Positions 12,449 through 25,160 of a DNA stretch of 64,000 nucleotides are shown here, piece after piece. A program made the translations under genes and the position numbers. Origin of the DNA: Lutraria lutraria. Its lineage: Eukaryota; Mollusca; Bivalvia; Venerida; Mactridae. The DNA lies in assembly GCA_964023205.1 (NCBI GenBank), contig OZ026840.1:27098064-27162063 (forward strand). Direction: 5' to 3'. Within the stretch, counting starts at the first letter, position 1. Each line of letters opens with the position of its first letter. The notes under the pieces are model-generated. The model had not been told where the DNA came from. It searched no databases and was given only the letters and a program-made list of their open reading frames with translations.

Positions 12449-13904
12449 TATAAATTTCTGGATCGACCCTCGTCGATGATGGCCTGAAATAGCTTCATGG
12501 AGACTTAATGCTACCATTTTATACGTTGGGCTTCGTTAACAGACAAGTTTTTCCAATTTAACGTAGGTATTTTTTTCTATTTTATTGGCAATGACGAATG
12601 TACCTCAGCTTAGATAAAAATCCTATTTAGTAGACATAATTCAAAGTCAACAAAGAATTACATTTTCACTCACATAAGGAGAGTATGGTCAAGTCGTCAT
12701 CTGTACACATTCTGAAAGTTTGTTTCTACATCCTTTAAATAGGTTATATTTTAAATAAAAATATTTAACAAATACATGCTACGTATGGTTCGATAAGTTT
12801 TATACTGAAAATTCAAAACATACTGGAGCGGAATGTTAAAGTGCTTCATTGTAAATATTGATTATGTACAGATTATCCTGTTACTGCTGTATATTATTCC
12901 TTATTACTTACTTATATTTCGGTCTATAAACAATAGCATAAAATATGCCAGGTCCAGACCCGTCAGCAGGACCAACTATATAAAAAAAACACCAATACCG
13001 TCCTATCCAAAGGCTCGTATTCTTTAAGACTACAAAAATGTATAACACGTGTAATGATAAAACATTTTATATGACACACGTCAATGTGAACATCATTACG
13101 CATTGATCTTCTAGCTTTGCATTATTTTAATACATGCACAATTGCAGATGGTTTAAATAATGACAACGAACAGCAAGCAATGAACAACATGTTGTTTCAA
13201 AAAATGAATACCGAATATCATTTCACATGGATATTTAGGAAATTAATCTGTTTCTCGCTTAAGGAAACATGTTCAATTAAAAAGCTTGTTATCTAATTCT
13301 TTGAAGTTGGAAATCTCTGTAAATATTACTTGACGCAATCAAGTGTGAAGTTTAAAATTACCCGTGTTTGCTTAATTATTATAATATTATCTATTATCAA
13401 ATTCTACTACTTAGAATTATATGATATGATATTGCCGAATCTTGCTAATAATTGATGTTTCATCATAGAATATTACAAACGACGATAGCCGCGTACTTCT
13501 TAGACAACCAAAACATGCGCATGAACACAATAGTAATTCTATTTTACACCCATACCAAGTATAGCAGAAATTAAAGTTTATGAGAAACTTAACATAATTA
13601 ACTTTAACACCATGTTTCCTTCATTCATTTTATCATTCATTCATTCATTCGTCGCACATGTGTATTTTTTATTTAATGTTATTTTGCATGTTTCAGAAGG
13701 TCTCATGGAAATGTTTTGTTTACTCAGTTTATGTGTTCAACTTCTTTTAATAAAGATGTTATAATTATTAATATTGTTCATTTATTACTCGTCTAAAAGC
13801 TTCTGTGAAAAATTAAGATATGAGTGTTATAAACGTTTTAAATACTATAATTATTATATATATATATGATTAGTACATATGTACATTTGTATATCATACA
13901 TTAT
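12449..13904. other. Non-coding AT-rich stretch
   Basis: No gene seen. The segment includes short (CATT)n-like microsatellite around 13620-13650 and an (AT)n run near 13855-13870. Confidence 0.5.
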
Positions 13905-14376
13905 TGTTACTGTAAGGGAGATAACAAGAACAGTCTTGCGGGTACTTTGACGGCAATAGTAACGGTTACCAAATATTGACCAATATTTATTTGACCATCA
14001 GATGTTTTGTAGATAGTTTTACTGGAGTATTGAAAACTGTGTATATAACTAGGAGAGAAAAATTGAAAAATACGACGAAACCAATATGAATTTGTGATCT
14101 GTTTGGACATTGGACACATTAAGTTACTTTAACAAAATAAAGAATAGGTCTGGACAGTGGTCTTCAATTGACGAGTTATACTGTACGTTTAGTATCATCA
14201 AATATTTAGGGTTGGGAGAACTTGTACAATCACTGCAATCACGGGAAACATGTGACATGTGTAAATATTCGCTTGTACCTGTGGAATGTCATTGATGGCG
14301 AACAGATTATAGGATTTACGTGTATGAACAACAGATGACTTGACGTTTGGTTCAATCAAAACATGTTAGAATTATA
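13905..14376 (+). repeat. Dispersed repeat, copy B, abutting the LINE
   Basis: Same sequence order as 7745-8185. It ends just before CAGAGCAGAACAGAAC, where the LINE-derived sequence begins. Either the LINE inserted at the end of this repeat, or the repeat is the LINE's own upstream region and copy A lacks the body. Confidence 0.65.
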
Positions 14377-16665
14377 AACAGAGCAGAACAGAACATATAG
14401 TTATTAACATGAGTAACGAAATTAAGATTACTACAGAGAACAACAGTGAACATTTTTGTGCTGAAAACTCATCAAATTTATCAAACGATGAATTAGACTG
14501 TGACATTACATTAAATGAAATTAAATTAGCAATCAAGTCTTTAAAGAGAAATAAAGCTGGCGCCGTTGATGATTTGATAAACGAACTTTTCATTGAGAGC
14601 AGTGATATTTTAGCAGGACATATACGGGATATATTCAACAAAATATTTAATAGTGGTTGTTTCCCGGAAATCATGGACGGAAGGTATCATTGTTCCTATA
14701 TACAAGAAAGGCAACTATGATGACGTAAACAACTACCGAGGTATAACGTTAGTCAGTGCTCTGTCTAAGTTATTCACTTCTGTAATTAATAGACGCTTGT
14801 CGGAATGGTGCGACCGCAACAATCTAATTTCAGATGCACAATTCGGCTTTAGAAAAGGACTGTCTACAACAGACGCTATATATTGCCTACATTCACTGAT
14901 TCAACATGTACTCAATAATAACAACCGTTTATATGTGGCTTTCATAGACATGAAAAAGTGTTTTGACAGTGTTTACAGGAATGGAATATGGTATAAAATG
15001 CATAAACTTGGTATTAGTAACAAGATAATTAAAATCGCTAGATCCATGTATGAACACGTGAAAAATAAAGTGAGACATTGTGACAATTATTCAGAGTTTT
15101 TCGAAATATGTGTTGGCTTAAAGCAGGGTGACAACATGTCCCCGTTACTATGGACATTGTTCATAGAAGACTTGGAGCTTTCCTTAGGACATGACATTAG
15201 AGCTGGTACAGAGATTAATGAACTTATGATTATATTACTCTTGTATGCAGACGATATGGCGCTGATAGCAGAGTCGCCAGAACAACTACAGCGTAGCCTC
15301 GACGATCTGAGTAATTACTGCGATAAATGGGGGCTTACTGTTAATACTGAGAAAACAAAAATCGTAGTATTCCGGAAAAAGGGTCGACTGTTTGATCATG
15401 AAAAATGGGATTATAACGGCATACGCTTAGAAGTTGTTGAACATTTTACATACCTTGGTGTAATGTTCGGTTCAAATGGATGTTTTAATCATAACAACCA
15501 AGTGCTTATCGGAAAAGCCCTTAAGGCAATGAATACACTGTTGTATAATGTGAAAGAATTTAATTTTTGTCCAAAAACTATGTGTGAACTATTTGATTCT
15601 TTCGTTACATCTATTTTAAGCTATGCGTCAGAAATTTGGGGACACACAAAATCTAAGGACATCGAGAGAATACATCTAAAATACTGTAAAAGAATCCTAA
15701 ATGTTAAAACTTCAACTAGCAACTGTGCTGTATATGGCGAACTGGGTCGTCTGCCTTTGTATATACACAGACATGTACGAATTATAAGATATTGGATAAA
15801 AATCTTAAATTGTGAAAACTGCATTATATCTAATCTGTATAAAGTTTCTTTACAGGATTTAATTACTAGTAAAAAGAACTGGTCCGGGAGCGTAAAACAT
15901 TATTATATACAACCGGCTTTGGTGATGTGTGGGAAAACCAGGACAATATATTGAATGGTGAAAAATGGTTTATCCCTATCTTTAAACAAAGAGTTATTGA
16001 CATGTACACTCAGGAGTGGAAAACGAGACTCGACAACAACGGTGTACTATTTATATACAAGCATATAAAGCAATCCTTTGGATGCGAGCAATATTTAAGT
16101 TTAATTGATAACAAACTCCATCGTTATCTTATAACGAAATTCAGAATTTCAGCTCACAGACTTAAAATAGAAACCGGAAGACATAACAGAATTGAACGAC
16201 ATTTAAGATTGTGTGAAATCTGTGAACAGAATTGTGTGGAAGATGAATATCATTTCATTTTCGAGTGTGAGAAATATAATCTCATCAGACGCAGATACAT
16301 TCCAAATAACTATCTGAGAAAACCAAATATGCAGAAACTACTTAATTTATTAAATACAAAAAACATTGACATTCTACGGAATCTAGGACTTTTTATACAG
16401 TGTGCCACTAAAATTCGCTATAACCTACTAAATGCATGAATAACTTTATTTACCATTGACATGACCTACATTTATATTAATTGTACATGTTTTGTGAATT
16501 AATTGTTTGATAATTATGATTCAATATACATGTATATCACTATTATTCACATTTAACATTTAATTGTTACCCTTGGAAATTTATGTATATATATCTTATT
16601 GGATGATGAACATCGTTCAAATCCAAAAATAAATCGTATGTTGTATTCTGTTCTGTTCTGTTATT
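14377..16665 (+). mobile_element. 5'-truncated non-LTR retrotransposon (LINE)
   Basis: It contains the RT and C-terminal region but no endonuclease. The 3' end is a short tandem TTCTG repeat (16647-16663), a usual form of LINE tail. The left edge carries AGCAGAACAGAAC, the inverse complement of the tail. Three frames together cover the coding part. Confidence 0.75.
14409..16439 (+). pseudogene. LINE reverse transcriptase (two frameshifts)
   Basis: The coding signal runs through three pieces: 14409-14680, 14680-15935 and 15927-16439. RT blocks are clear: SLKRNKAGAVDDL, the YRGITL fingers motif, FIDMKKCFDSV (catalytic Asp), GLKQGDNMSPLLW, and LLYADDMALIAES with the YADD box, then KT.IVVFRKKG and FTYLGV. 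The C-terminal piece has a C..C....EDEYHFIFEC pattern like a zinc-binding tail. Single-base shifts near 14680 and 15935 separate the pieces. The catalytic residues are intact, so decay is recent. The upstream endonuclease is missing. It most resembles CR1/L2-type LINEs; this was judged by motif only. Confidence 0.85.
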
Positions 16666-16799
16666 AAGTATAAGGCAATAAAAGAGTACTAGTATAATAT
16701 CAACATAAAAATTATACACAAGCTATAAGTTTAGTATACATTATATAAACACAATAATCATAAATATATGTACATTGTACACATAAGACAAGAGAAATA

Positions 16800-16990
16800 C
16801 AGTAGATTTAAATAATGTAATAAGAGAAGGAAAATTATGTACTCGAAGCGGGGTTCGAACACGCGACCTCCTGCTTGCAAGTCAGATGCTGTACAAATTG
16901 AGCTAATCGGGCTGTCAATATTTCAACCAATGTATGCATTCATTATACTATTCACGTCATACCGCTACAATAAATGTGTAATTTATGTAT
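16800..16990 (-). repeat. tRNA-derived SINE copy 4
   Basis: On the minus strand: GCCCGATTAGCTCAATTTGTACAGCATCTGACTTGCAAGCAGGAGGTCG then GTTCGAACC, with the TACATAATTTTC tail. It is close to copy 1, with a decayed D loop. Confidence 0.7.
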
Positions 16991-17967
16991 CCGTGTATTT
17001 TATTTCTTGTATGAGAATAGAATAAAACGTAGTAAAGCTATATATTCTATAAAATATATGTTATCTGTCTTCCATTTCTGTTTAGTCGTATTATCAAAAT
17101 TGACAGGTCGCTTCCAATATTTATTATATAAATTTCTGTACCAGAGCGTGATTCGTGGTACATACAAACAGTCATTCTGCCAATGTACATTTGTATAACT
17201 TATACACTTCAAAGTCAAACAACAAATATCTGGTTTTCACTGCTATCTCCGTAATATGGCGTCGATCTAACATCAAAGTAACTGTCAAAAAGACTTAGTC
17301 GAAAAGGAATATTTTGGAAGCCATCAATGAACTTTCGATTCAATTCCGACCATGATCTCGCTCATATGGTCAAATTTTTGGTAGAGTCGGAATTGAATTC
17401 TGTATTAGGTATTAAGTTTAAAAAATGTCCATCACATCACAGAGTATTGATGTTGTTGATGATGACAGTATCATTTTAACTCAAATGTATCCTAATTACA
17501 TGATAACAGTTTTACATTGCTTGAATACACCTTTAGACATCATTTTCTGAGCTGTATGCCCCAATGTAAGTCAGGTTACATGTTATACGAGAAACAACAA
17601 TAACAAGTGAGGACGTCGAGTTGGTTGTACAATAGAACGAAATGTTTGACCACATAACTAATTGTTTCTGTACATTGTTAATTTATTGTTGTGCTTAACG
17701 AATAACAAATGAAGTAAACAAAATCCTCAAAAATTGATATTTCCACAAGACGAATTACGTTTTGCACTGAACAAATGACAATAATACATTACAATGAACG
17801 TAACAAACTTAGTTTCAAACGTAACGAATTGAAGATGTACGATGTTAGTCAGTGGAGGCGTTCCATATTTGTTTATGGATACACGAAATAATGGTAATAT
17901 CCTTGCCACAGTCGTTTTGGGCATATCCTGTCGTAACATACATGTACCAACAGCCTCGGAGCGTTTA
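16991..17967. other. Non-coding stretch with a 13-bp perfect inverted repeat
   Basis: No gene recognised. ATTCAATTCCGAC at 17338-17350 is perfectly complemented by GTCGGAATTGAAT at 17386-17398 across a 35-nt loop. Confidence 0.45.
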
Positions 17968-18486
17968 AGGTAGTTCGCGGTGTTGCTCGTCAAAAAAGAA
18001 AGTTTGTTAGAATGGCATGAAATTTGGAGGAATTATACCTGAAGTAGCAGTGCTTACGAAAATACTGTTCTTTTTACTGTTTGACGTCGGTAACATAGCA
18101 ACTAAACGACGTTAAAACGCCATCTAGCGGCACCAGCTATGTGAACGACTCGTTGTACTTTTCCCCTTGTAGCTTTGCTATAAATTGTCATAAATTGAAA
18201 ATTCGAACTTTGTGGATGAGCGAATGCTGTGGTCTACCGAGTGATCATCATCAATGCTTTGAATATCCATGACCGCCCGGCGTGTCGGGAATTAATCGAC
18301 GTCAAAACGTCATTATGGGGACGTCTTTTCGACGTAAAATATTCAGATAAATGCAAATGTAGCTAAAACGCCGTGGTAGAAGTTTTTCAAAAAATAACAT
18401 TATGTAAAACATTCATTTATCTACACATTAAGCGAAAAAAATCGATACCTCTTCAGGCTACTTTTTTCAGTATCGTAACGTTTCCT
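17968..18486 (+). repeat. Outer inverted repeat, left arm (about 518 bp)
   Basis: It begins AGGTAGTTCGCGGTGTTGCTC and ends at AACGTTTCCT. It is near-identical in inverse orientation to 26968-27485, including the distinctive GACGTCTTTTCGACGTAAAATATTC block. TA lies immediately outside both ends (TTTA on the left, TTAG on the right), so the target duplication may be TA, or TTAA with one change. Confidence 0.85.
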
Positions 18487-18744
18487 GCACCACTTGAAAT
18501 GAAAACACAGCGTCATTACGTCATTATTTAGGCCATTTTCGCGCTTTATACTTAGTTTATTGTAAGCGCATGTTAATCTTATGTTTCCATAATGAGATAT
18601 TTGTAGACTTTTAACAATTCCAACAATTATAGTTAGGAACGTAATATACTTTTTTAATAAATGCTTTTGCCGAATTAAGATCAGCTTAAGTATATCGTCT
18701 TCTTTTAGGAAGTTGTAATGTATGCAGTCAAAAGTACGAAAGAC

Positions 18745-19143
18745 CGGTGGTGACATTTCAACTTCAAGATTTCACAATTTCAAAACATGAAATTATGAAG
18801 TTGAAATCGTGAAATTGTGAAATTGTGAAATTGTGAAATCGTGAAATTGTGAAATCGTGAATTTCTTAAGAATAATCGTGAAATCGTGAAATTGTGAAAT
18901 CGTGAAATTGTGAAATCGTGAAATTATGAAATCGTGAAATCGTGAATTTTTAAAGAAAAATCGTGAAATTGTGAAATCGTGAATTTCTTAAGAATAATCG
19001 TGAAATCGTGAAATTGTGAAATCGTGAAATTGTGAAATTGTGAAATCGTGAAATCGTGAATTTTTAAAGAAAAATCGTGAAATCGTGAAATTGTGAAATT
19101 GTGAAATCGTGAAATCGTGAAATTGTGAAATCGTGAACTCGTG
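18745..19143 (+). repeat. Left subterminal minisatellite array (GAAATCGTGAAATTGT)
   Basis: About 400 bp of near-identical 10-bp steps, GAAATCGTGAAATTGTGAAATC, punctuated by GAATTTCTTAAGAATAATCGTG and GAATTTTTAAAGAAAAATCGTG spacers. The same unit is found inverted at the right end. Confidence 0.9.
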
Positions 19144-19221
19144 AAATTGCACTGTTAAGCTATGACGTCAAACATACGTCACAAAAGCGGGAAATTTTAT
19201 ATTGCAGTTAAGGACTTAAAG

Positions 19222-20794
19222 ATGGCAGCTAAACTGATTTTTGTGATGGTAAGTGCTACAAATTCGTTATGTTAAAATCAATGCGTCAGATGTGCATGCC
19301 TACAGACTTAGATCTAGCATTTATAATAATTGTAGTATACTTAGATTTAGTTTGATAAAGATCTCAATTTTGACTTTGAAATTCTGGCATGATCACAGCA
19401 CGCCAGTGTATGTAAAGAAACGAGCGTGTTTAGAATCTAAATGGCATCTTTTTGTTTGCATGTACAAAATTTTCTAGTGCAAAATGAAGAATCAAATGCA
19501 TGTCTATAAATGTGTTCAGACATTTCATTTCCGTTTTCGTCTGAATTTGAGCATGTTTGTTCTGCACATTTTCTCTATAGATATCTCTTTTTCAAAATAC
19601 AGGTGATGATTTTGATCGCTGTAGAAGGTACTGATGGTGTGTTCACATTCAAACGACCAGCAGCACATTACGAATCAGCCATGCCGCTGATAAATCATTA
19701 TAATTTTAGTAGGGGGTACAAATACAAAGAAATACTTGTTGCTCTCTTAGTTCTTCACGGAATAAAATTAAGTTTACGGCATCTTAAAAGGTTAATTCGT
19801 GCACAAAATTTGAGGAGACTAGTCCCGGAATCCACGATAGACGACATAATTAGCGGTATACTTCAAGAACTCTCAGGCAGTGGAAAATGCATTGGGTACA
19901 AGACAATGTGGAAACGTTTGAAACTAAAATATGGACTTAATGTACGTCGTTCAACCGTAATTCAATTGATGTGGCTCGCTGATCCCGTTGGCATGGAGAG
20001 GAGGAAGAAGAAGCGTTTACTCCGTAGGCAATATTCTTGTCCTGGTCCCAATTTTGTGTGGCATGTATATGGTTATGATAAGATAAAGCCATTTGGGTTT
20101 GCTATCCATGGAGCTATTGATGGATTTAGTAGGCGAATCATGTGGCTTGCTGTGGAAACTAGTAACAATGATCCGAAGTTAATCGCACGATATTTTTTGC
20201 AAACTGTGACAGATTTAGAATCCATTGTGCCAACACTGATCCGTAGTGACAAGGGAACTGAAAATGTTATTGTGCGTCAGTTACAAATTTTTTTAGGAGA
20301 GACCATAACGACCACCACTCAGCAGGAAGAAGTTTTATCATGGGAAAAGCACCTCCAATCAGAGGATTGAATCGCTGTGGGCTATTTTACGCCGACAGTG
20401 CATGGATTTCTGGATAAATCTATTTAAAGATATGCGAAATACTGTACTTTATATAGACGGTGATATATTACATCGTCAGTGTTTGATATATTGCTTCTTA
20501 CCCGTCATTTCACGTGATCTTCGGGATTTTGTTAATCAGTGGAATTGGCATGATATTTCCTCAGGGGTTCGTAAAGACGGACCTTGTGGAAAACCTGAAG
20601 TACTGTTTACCATGCCCGAGTTGCAAAATTCTTCAAGTTACCATTACAAAGTAGATCAGACTGACGTAGATATATGCAGAACAATGTATACTCGACCAAT
20701 GAGCACATCAGGTTGCCTATATGAATTCCTCACCTTTTCGATTTACTTTGTCCAAACAGACGGGATAACCTACAGGACGCTGAGGCTGCTTTAG
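19222..20794 (+). pseudogene. IS3EU-like transposase (IS3/rve integrase fold), broken
   Basis: A first exon of nine codons (19222-19248, MAAKLIFVM) ends at a GTAAGT donor. The likely acceptor at 19601-19602 joins it in phase to 19603-20370. The protein has an HTH_21-like part (GYKTMWKRLKLKYGLNVRRSTV), then the integrase core. The first catalytic motif reads VWHVYGYDKIKPFG, where relatives I remember have Asp before GYDK, so the first catalytic Asp is Tyr. The second motif is LIRSDKGTEN. Indels near 20320-20350 move the third motif (NQRIE) into another frame, which continues as 20402-20794 with WINLFKDM. It is therefore a pseudogene of the enzyme that mobilised the surrounding element. Confidence 0.75.
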
Positions 20795-22018
20795 GTCTTT
20801 ATATTGAAATTATCTCATTCATTCAGATGAAATTCGAAAATTAATTATTACTGTACTTTACTTACCATATATCAGATGATGGGCTTCAAATATGTCGTAT
20901 TTTGTCTGTGGTCAATCCGTCGTCCGTCCGCACCTACACAGAAGCTAATAGGGGGTAATGATTTGTGCATAAGATGTAGTGTTGTAAGGTTAGAAAGTGT
21001 TTTATGGATTAAATTTGAACTGTTTGATTAAAAAAGATCCAGGATTACCTTCATTTTGTTCAATATCATATTGTTGCATAATGTCTTTTTATTTTTTTAT
21101 CTTTGAATTTGAATAATTTTTGTTGCTATGGCAATAAAACTGCTAAAAATTGGCCATTTCAGATACTTCAATAATTTGTTCAGTGTATATGAAAGGTTCA
21201 CAGAGGGCAATGTGAAGATGATGAGCAATATTTGAAAACTTTAATTGGATTAGCACTCTGGTTGCTACGGCAACACACATATGAACATGTTTGAACTTAA
21301 ATTAAAATCAAAATTATCACGGAATCCTGGAATAACTCTTAAAGAGTATAACTGATGGCTGGATAAACATTATGCAAAAAAGATATTGCATGTCTGATTT
21401 TTTATTGAACCAGCAATCTGGTTTCAATGGAAATGGGAACGAAAACCTCGAAAAAGATACCGTCTACTAAAAAACTACTGATCCGAAATAAATATAACTC
21501 GGCAAAAATATTCCTTTGCTGACCCCCTATACAGTGTTCCCTCTCTTGAGCAACATTTTGCGGAGACCGGCAGATTGGTTGTTGTAGAGAGGGAGTTGTT
21601 GTAGAGAGGGAACAGTTCATTACAGAAATCTGTATAGAACTGTATAGATATACGTGTTGATACATGTATAATGCATATTGTGTATGTTTATTCATATGCA
21701 CTGAATCATTATACATGTTGTAAGTGTGTATAATTTCATTCATGTAAAATACTGTACTAAAGTCTTATTCATTTATGCAATTGTTAATGTAAGCAAATCA
21801 ACTTCATAGTTTTCATTGGATTATGTTATGTGCAAAAATGGACTTTAAATCCTGTGTATTGTCCATTGCAGATTTATCAACTTTACTAAAAAAATAACAA
21901 AAGAACAAATGACAAACAAAGTAATGCAAGTCAACCCAATTTTAATAATAGATAAAATTAAAATTTCAACTCATATATTATTTATTTAATTGTTTTATAT
22001 ATTTTATCCTCGTATCAG
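20795..22018. other. Internal non-coding part of the IS3EU-like element
   Basis: No coding signal. 21532-21605 has TACAGTGTTCCCTCTCTTGAGCAAC and a 17-bp tandem GAGGGAGTTGTTGTAGA, like the end of a pogo/Tigger-type element. Confidence 0.4.
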
Positions 22019-22069
22019 TCAACTCTCGTAGTCTGCCATTAGCTCAGTCTTGTAACGCTTCTTACATTC
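22019..22069 (-). CDS. Possible terminal exon, unknown
   Basis: A good acceptor (TTTATTTACAG on the minus strand) is followed by 16 open codons (ECKKRYKTELMADYES) and a TGA. It is too short to stand alone. Its phase (0) does not match the exon at 23188-23332 directly, so intermediate exons would be required. Confidence 0.25.
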   Translation of the reverse strand, partial: ECKKRYKTELMADYES

Positions 22070-23187
22070 CTGTAAATAAAGGAAGGCATTTAATTAGGAA
22101 AGTAACATATTGTTGATCTAAGGTATAAAACTATATTGTTAAATAGACTTTCCTCAACTGTTATCAAACCAAACATTGCACGATACAATTTATACTTTTG
22201 GAGATGTGAATAGACATCTATATGAAAGAGTGTATGCAGGATGTGGACACTTGCATTAATTATGACTCTCGTCCACTTCACACCAATACAGTTTGCATTG
22301 TTTAATGAATGATAATGGAAACGAGTTGTTCTTAAATTTATTTTGCCAAGGGGCAGTATAAAAATTATCATAAACAATTGAACATCTATGTGAAGTCCCC
22401 GTGTACACAAGAATAGCAACCCTTTGAAAATTATAAGTAATACATTTTCAGACATGTATAATTATATACAAGTAGTACATGGTGATTGTATAGTGCCTAG
22501 AGCGTACTTTGACACCAACTGCATATGAGGTCAGGTCTCCTCTATATTAAGACCACCCCGGTATTAAGACCACTTTATCTAAGAACCACATATGGTCTTA
22601 TTAGCGGGGTTCTACTGTATGTCATGTACTGGGCAATTTTACAATAACTTAAGTTTAAACTAATTTATTTTACATTGATTGTGAAACATGTTCTTACAAC
22701 ATATAATACAACTTATGATAAACATTTCCTGAGTTTCTAAACCAGTACTTTGCACCTTTTTTGAGTATATGGAGGAAATAGAAAATAAGAATCTTGCGGT
22801 CCATGAGATTCAGAGTCAGAATTCTGAGCTCAAGCCGTGGACCACAATTAGTCCCAGTTGTAAACTTGAATAACTATATATATCTTTTTTCTCATTTATT
22901 GGCAGTTGGTGCTGATAAGAGTGGGTTCAAGTTTGAACTGTCCATCGATGCTTGGAGGAGTACAATAGCTAGGCTTGTTCTATACTAAGACAATATCATA
23001 CTATGTTCGGGATAGTCCAGCTGAAAATAAACAAATACAATGTTCCTCTGCACATATAAATGCACCGAAACTCCTCAATTTCTCATCAGTTTAGATACAG
23101 TTGAATAATCGTAAGCAGTTTTCATCTTCAGCTGAAATGTGTACATTTAACTAACTCAATAACTAAAGTTTGCCTCAACTGACTTAC
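22070..23187. other. Internal non-coding part with pogo-like terminus near 22545-22620
   Basis: No gene seen. The minus strand from 22620 reads TACAGTAGAACCCCGCTAATAAGACC with repeated AAGACCA-type steps, the form of a pogo/Tigger terminus. A matching partner was not found. Confidence 0.4.
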
Positions 23188-23332
23188 TTCGGGTATTTTT
23201 ATCAACACTACAGACATTTCCTCCGGCATGAATACTGCTATGAACAGTAAGAAGTGCTGCAACCACCGACGATTCCAGATCTTCTGTAACAAAGTCACAT
23301 CCAGGGATGGGACACTTAACAGCTGGCATTTT
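23188..23332 (-). CDS. First coding exon with C2H2-like zinc finger, retroelement/transposon-associated type
   Basis: On the minus strand an acceptor TTTCAG is followed after four bases by ATG (23329) and 47 codons up to a GTAAGT donor. The peptide MPAVKCPIPGCDFVTEDLES...AALLTVHSSIH has the CP..GC.......H....H spacing of a single C2H2-like finger. Proteins with this opening are, from memory, common in cnidarian and molluscan gag-like or transposon-associated genes. It lies in the IS3EU-like element antisense to the transposase. Downstream exons were not found, so it is probably a fragment. Confidence 0.5.
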
Positions 23333-24237
23333 TCTGAAATGTAAAGGATTCTAAAGTTTAATGTATCCTTATTATTGTTGAAACATTTCTAACATACAAA
23401 AACGCATTTCCCAAGATGGCATTTTCATGCTTTCATAGAATGCTGACTTTCTTTCGAGATAATAAGACTAGATCATGTTTTCTGATACAGCAGTCTGGTA
23501 CAGGCAGCTTTACCAGTAAAACAGTCAACACTCATCAGTTTCCCTGAGGTACATGTACTAAAATTTCTTCCTTGAAAAATATAAATACCTTGCAGATATG
23601 AAACTTTTAATATACAGACAAATGATTAAAATATGTCATACAAGTCTTTTGGCGCCCAACATGTGACCGTGATTGAATTGCTCGGACACTGTCACAATCT
23701 TACGACGCTCGCAGCACCCAGAACCGCAGCTGGAGTCATGAAATTTCCAGTTCGCAGGGGTGTATGTCACGGAGCGGACTTAATTACAATTGGGGAGAAT
23801 AATGTGTAAGCCGCTGGATAGCTCAGTCGGAAGAGCATTCGCCATGTAAGTGAGACGTCCTTGGTTCGAGTCCGGCTGCACATTTTTCTCACCCTATGAC
23901 ACATGATTCAATACGGACGAACGAACGGATAGCATGACGGACAGATAATACAGAGCTCTTCGCAATCTAAACTGTTACTTGAAGACAGATGTAATAAAAC
24001 ATTTCGGGGCGCAAATTAATAACTACTCAAACTAAATCTACTTTTGATACAGTATCACAAATTTTATTACAGATCTAGATTTATATTTATAAAATATATA
24101 TTAATAAATTAAGAATAGATCTAGATATTTACTTACCTATAACGACACGAGCGAAATAAATCTCTATCGTTCTTAGAAGGGTATCAAATGCAAATGGCGC
24201 GGATTAATGACGTCATTATGACGTAATCAACTTTAAT
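23333..24237. other. Non-coding part of the element with a tRNA-like sequence
   Basis: Apart from the tRNA-like sequence at 23810-23882 no feature was found. AT-rich with ACGTCATTATGACGTAATC near 24210. Confidence 0.4.
23810..23882 (+). repeat. tRNA-like SINE head
   Basis: GCCGCTGGATAGCTCAGTCGGAAGAGCAT followed by GGTTCGAGTCC and a CCGGCTGC acceptor strand that pairs with one mismatch. The anticodon loop is CATGTAA, lacking the invariant T33, so a working tRNA is doubtful. Confidence 0.5.
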
Positions 24238-25160
24238 AATTCACGATTTCACAATTTCACGATTTCACGATTTTTCTTCAAAAATTCACGATTTCACAAT
24301 TTCACAATTTCACGATTTCACGATTTCATAATTTCACGATTTCACTATTTTTCTTCTATAATTCACGATATAACAATTTCACGATTTTTCTTAGAAAATT
24401 CACGATTTCACAATTTCACGATTTCAAGATTTCACGATTTTTCTTCAAAAATTCACGATTTCACAATTTCACGATTTCACGATTTTTCTTCAAAAATTCA
24501 CGATTTCACAATTTCACAATTTCATGATTTCACAATTTCTCGATTTCACGATTTCACAATTTCACAATTTCAAGATTTCATTATTTTTCTTCTATAATTC
24601 ACGATATCACAATTTCACAATTTCACGATTTCACTATTTTTCTTCTATAATTCACGATTTCACAATTTCACGATTTTTCTTAGAAAATTCACGATTTCAC
24701 AATTTCACGATTTCAAGATTTCACGATTTTTCTTCAAAAATTCACGATTATACAATTTCACGATTTCACAATTTCACGATTTCACAATTTCACGATTTCA
24801 CGATTATTCTTAAGAAATTCACGATTTCACAATTTCACGATTTCACGATTTCACTATTTTTCTTCTATAATTCACGATTTCACAATTTCACGATTTTTCT
24901 TAGAAAATTCACGATTTCACAATTTCACGATTTCAAGATTTCACCATTTTTCTTCAAAAATTCACGATTTCACAATTTCACAATTTCACAATTTCACGAT
25001 TTCACAATTTCACGATTTCACGATTTCACAATTTCACGATTTCACTATTTTTCTTCTATAATTCACGATATCACAATTTCACGATTTCACAATTTCACGA
25101 TTTCAACTTCATTATTTCATGTTTTGAAATTGTGAAATCTTGAAGTTGAAATGTCACCAC
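24238..25160 (-). repeat. Right subterminal minisatellite array
   Basis: About 920 bp of TTCACGATTTCACAATTTCACGA repeats, with TTTTTCTTCAAAAATTC and TTTTTCTTCTATAATTC spacers in a higher-order pattern. This is the inverse complement of the left array, more than twice as long. It creates a spurious 203-codon ORF (24524-25135). Confidence 0.9.

Noticed and set aside
21532..22620. A complete pogo/Tigger element
   Set aside because: The two candidate ends do not match each other; no transposase between them.
24524..25135. 203-codon ORF rich in FHDFTISQF
   Set aside because: It is a translation of the subterminal minisatellite array; length follows from a stop-free repeat.
18745..25160. CRISPR-like repeat array
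   Set aside because: Units of about 10 bp with no unique spacers, in a eukaryotic transposon terminus.
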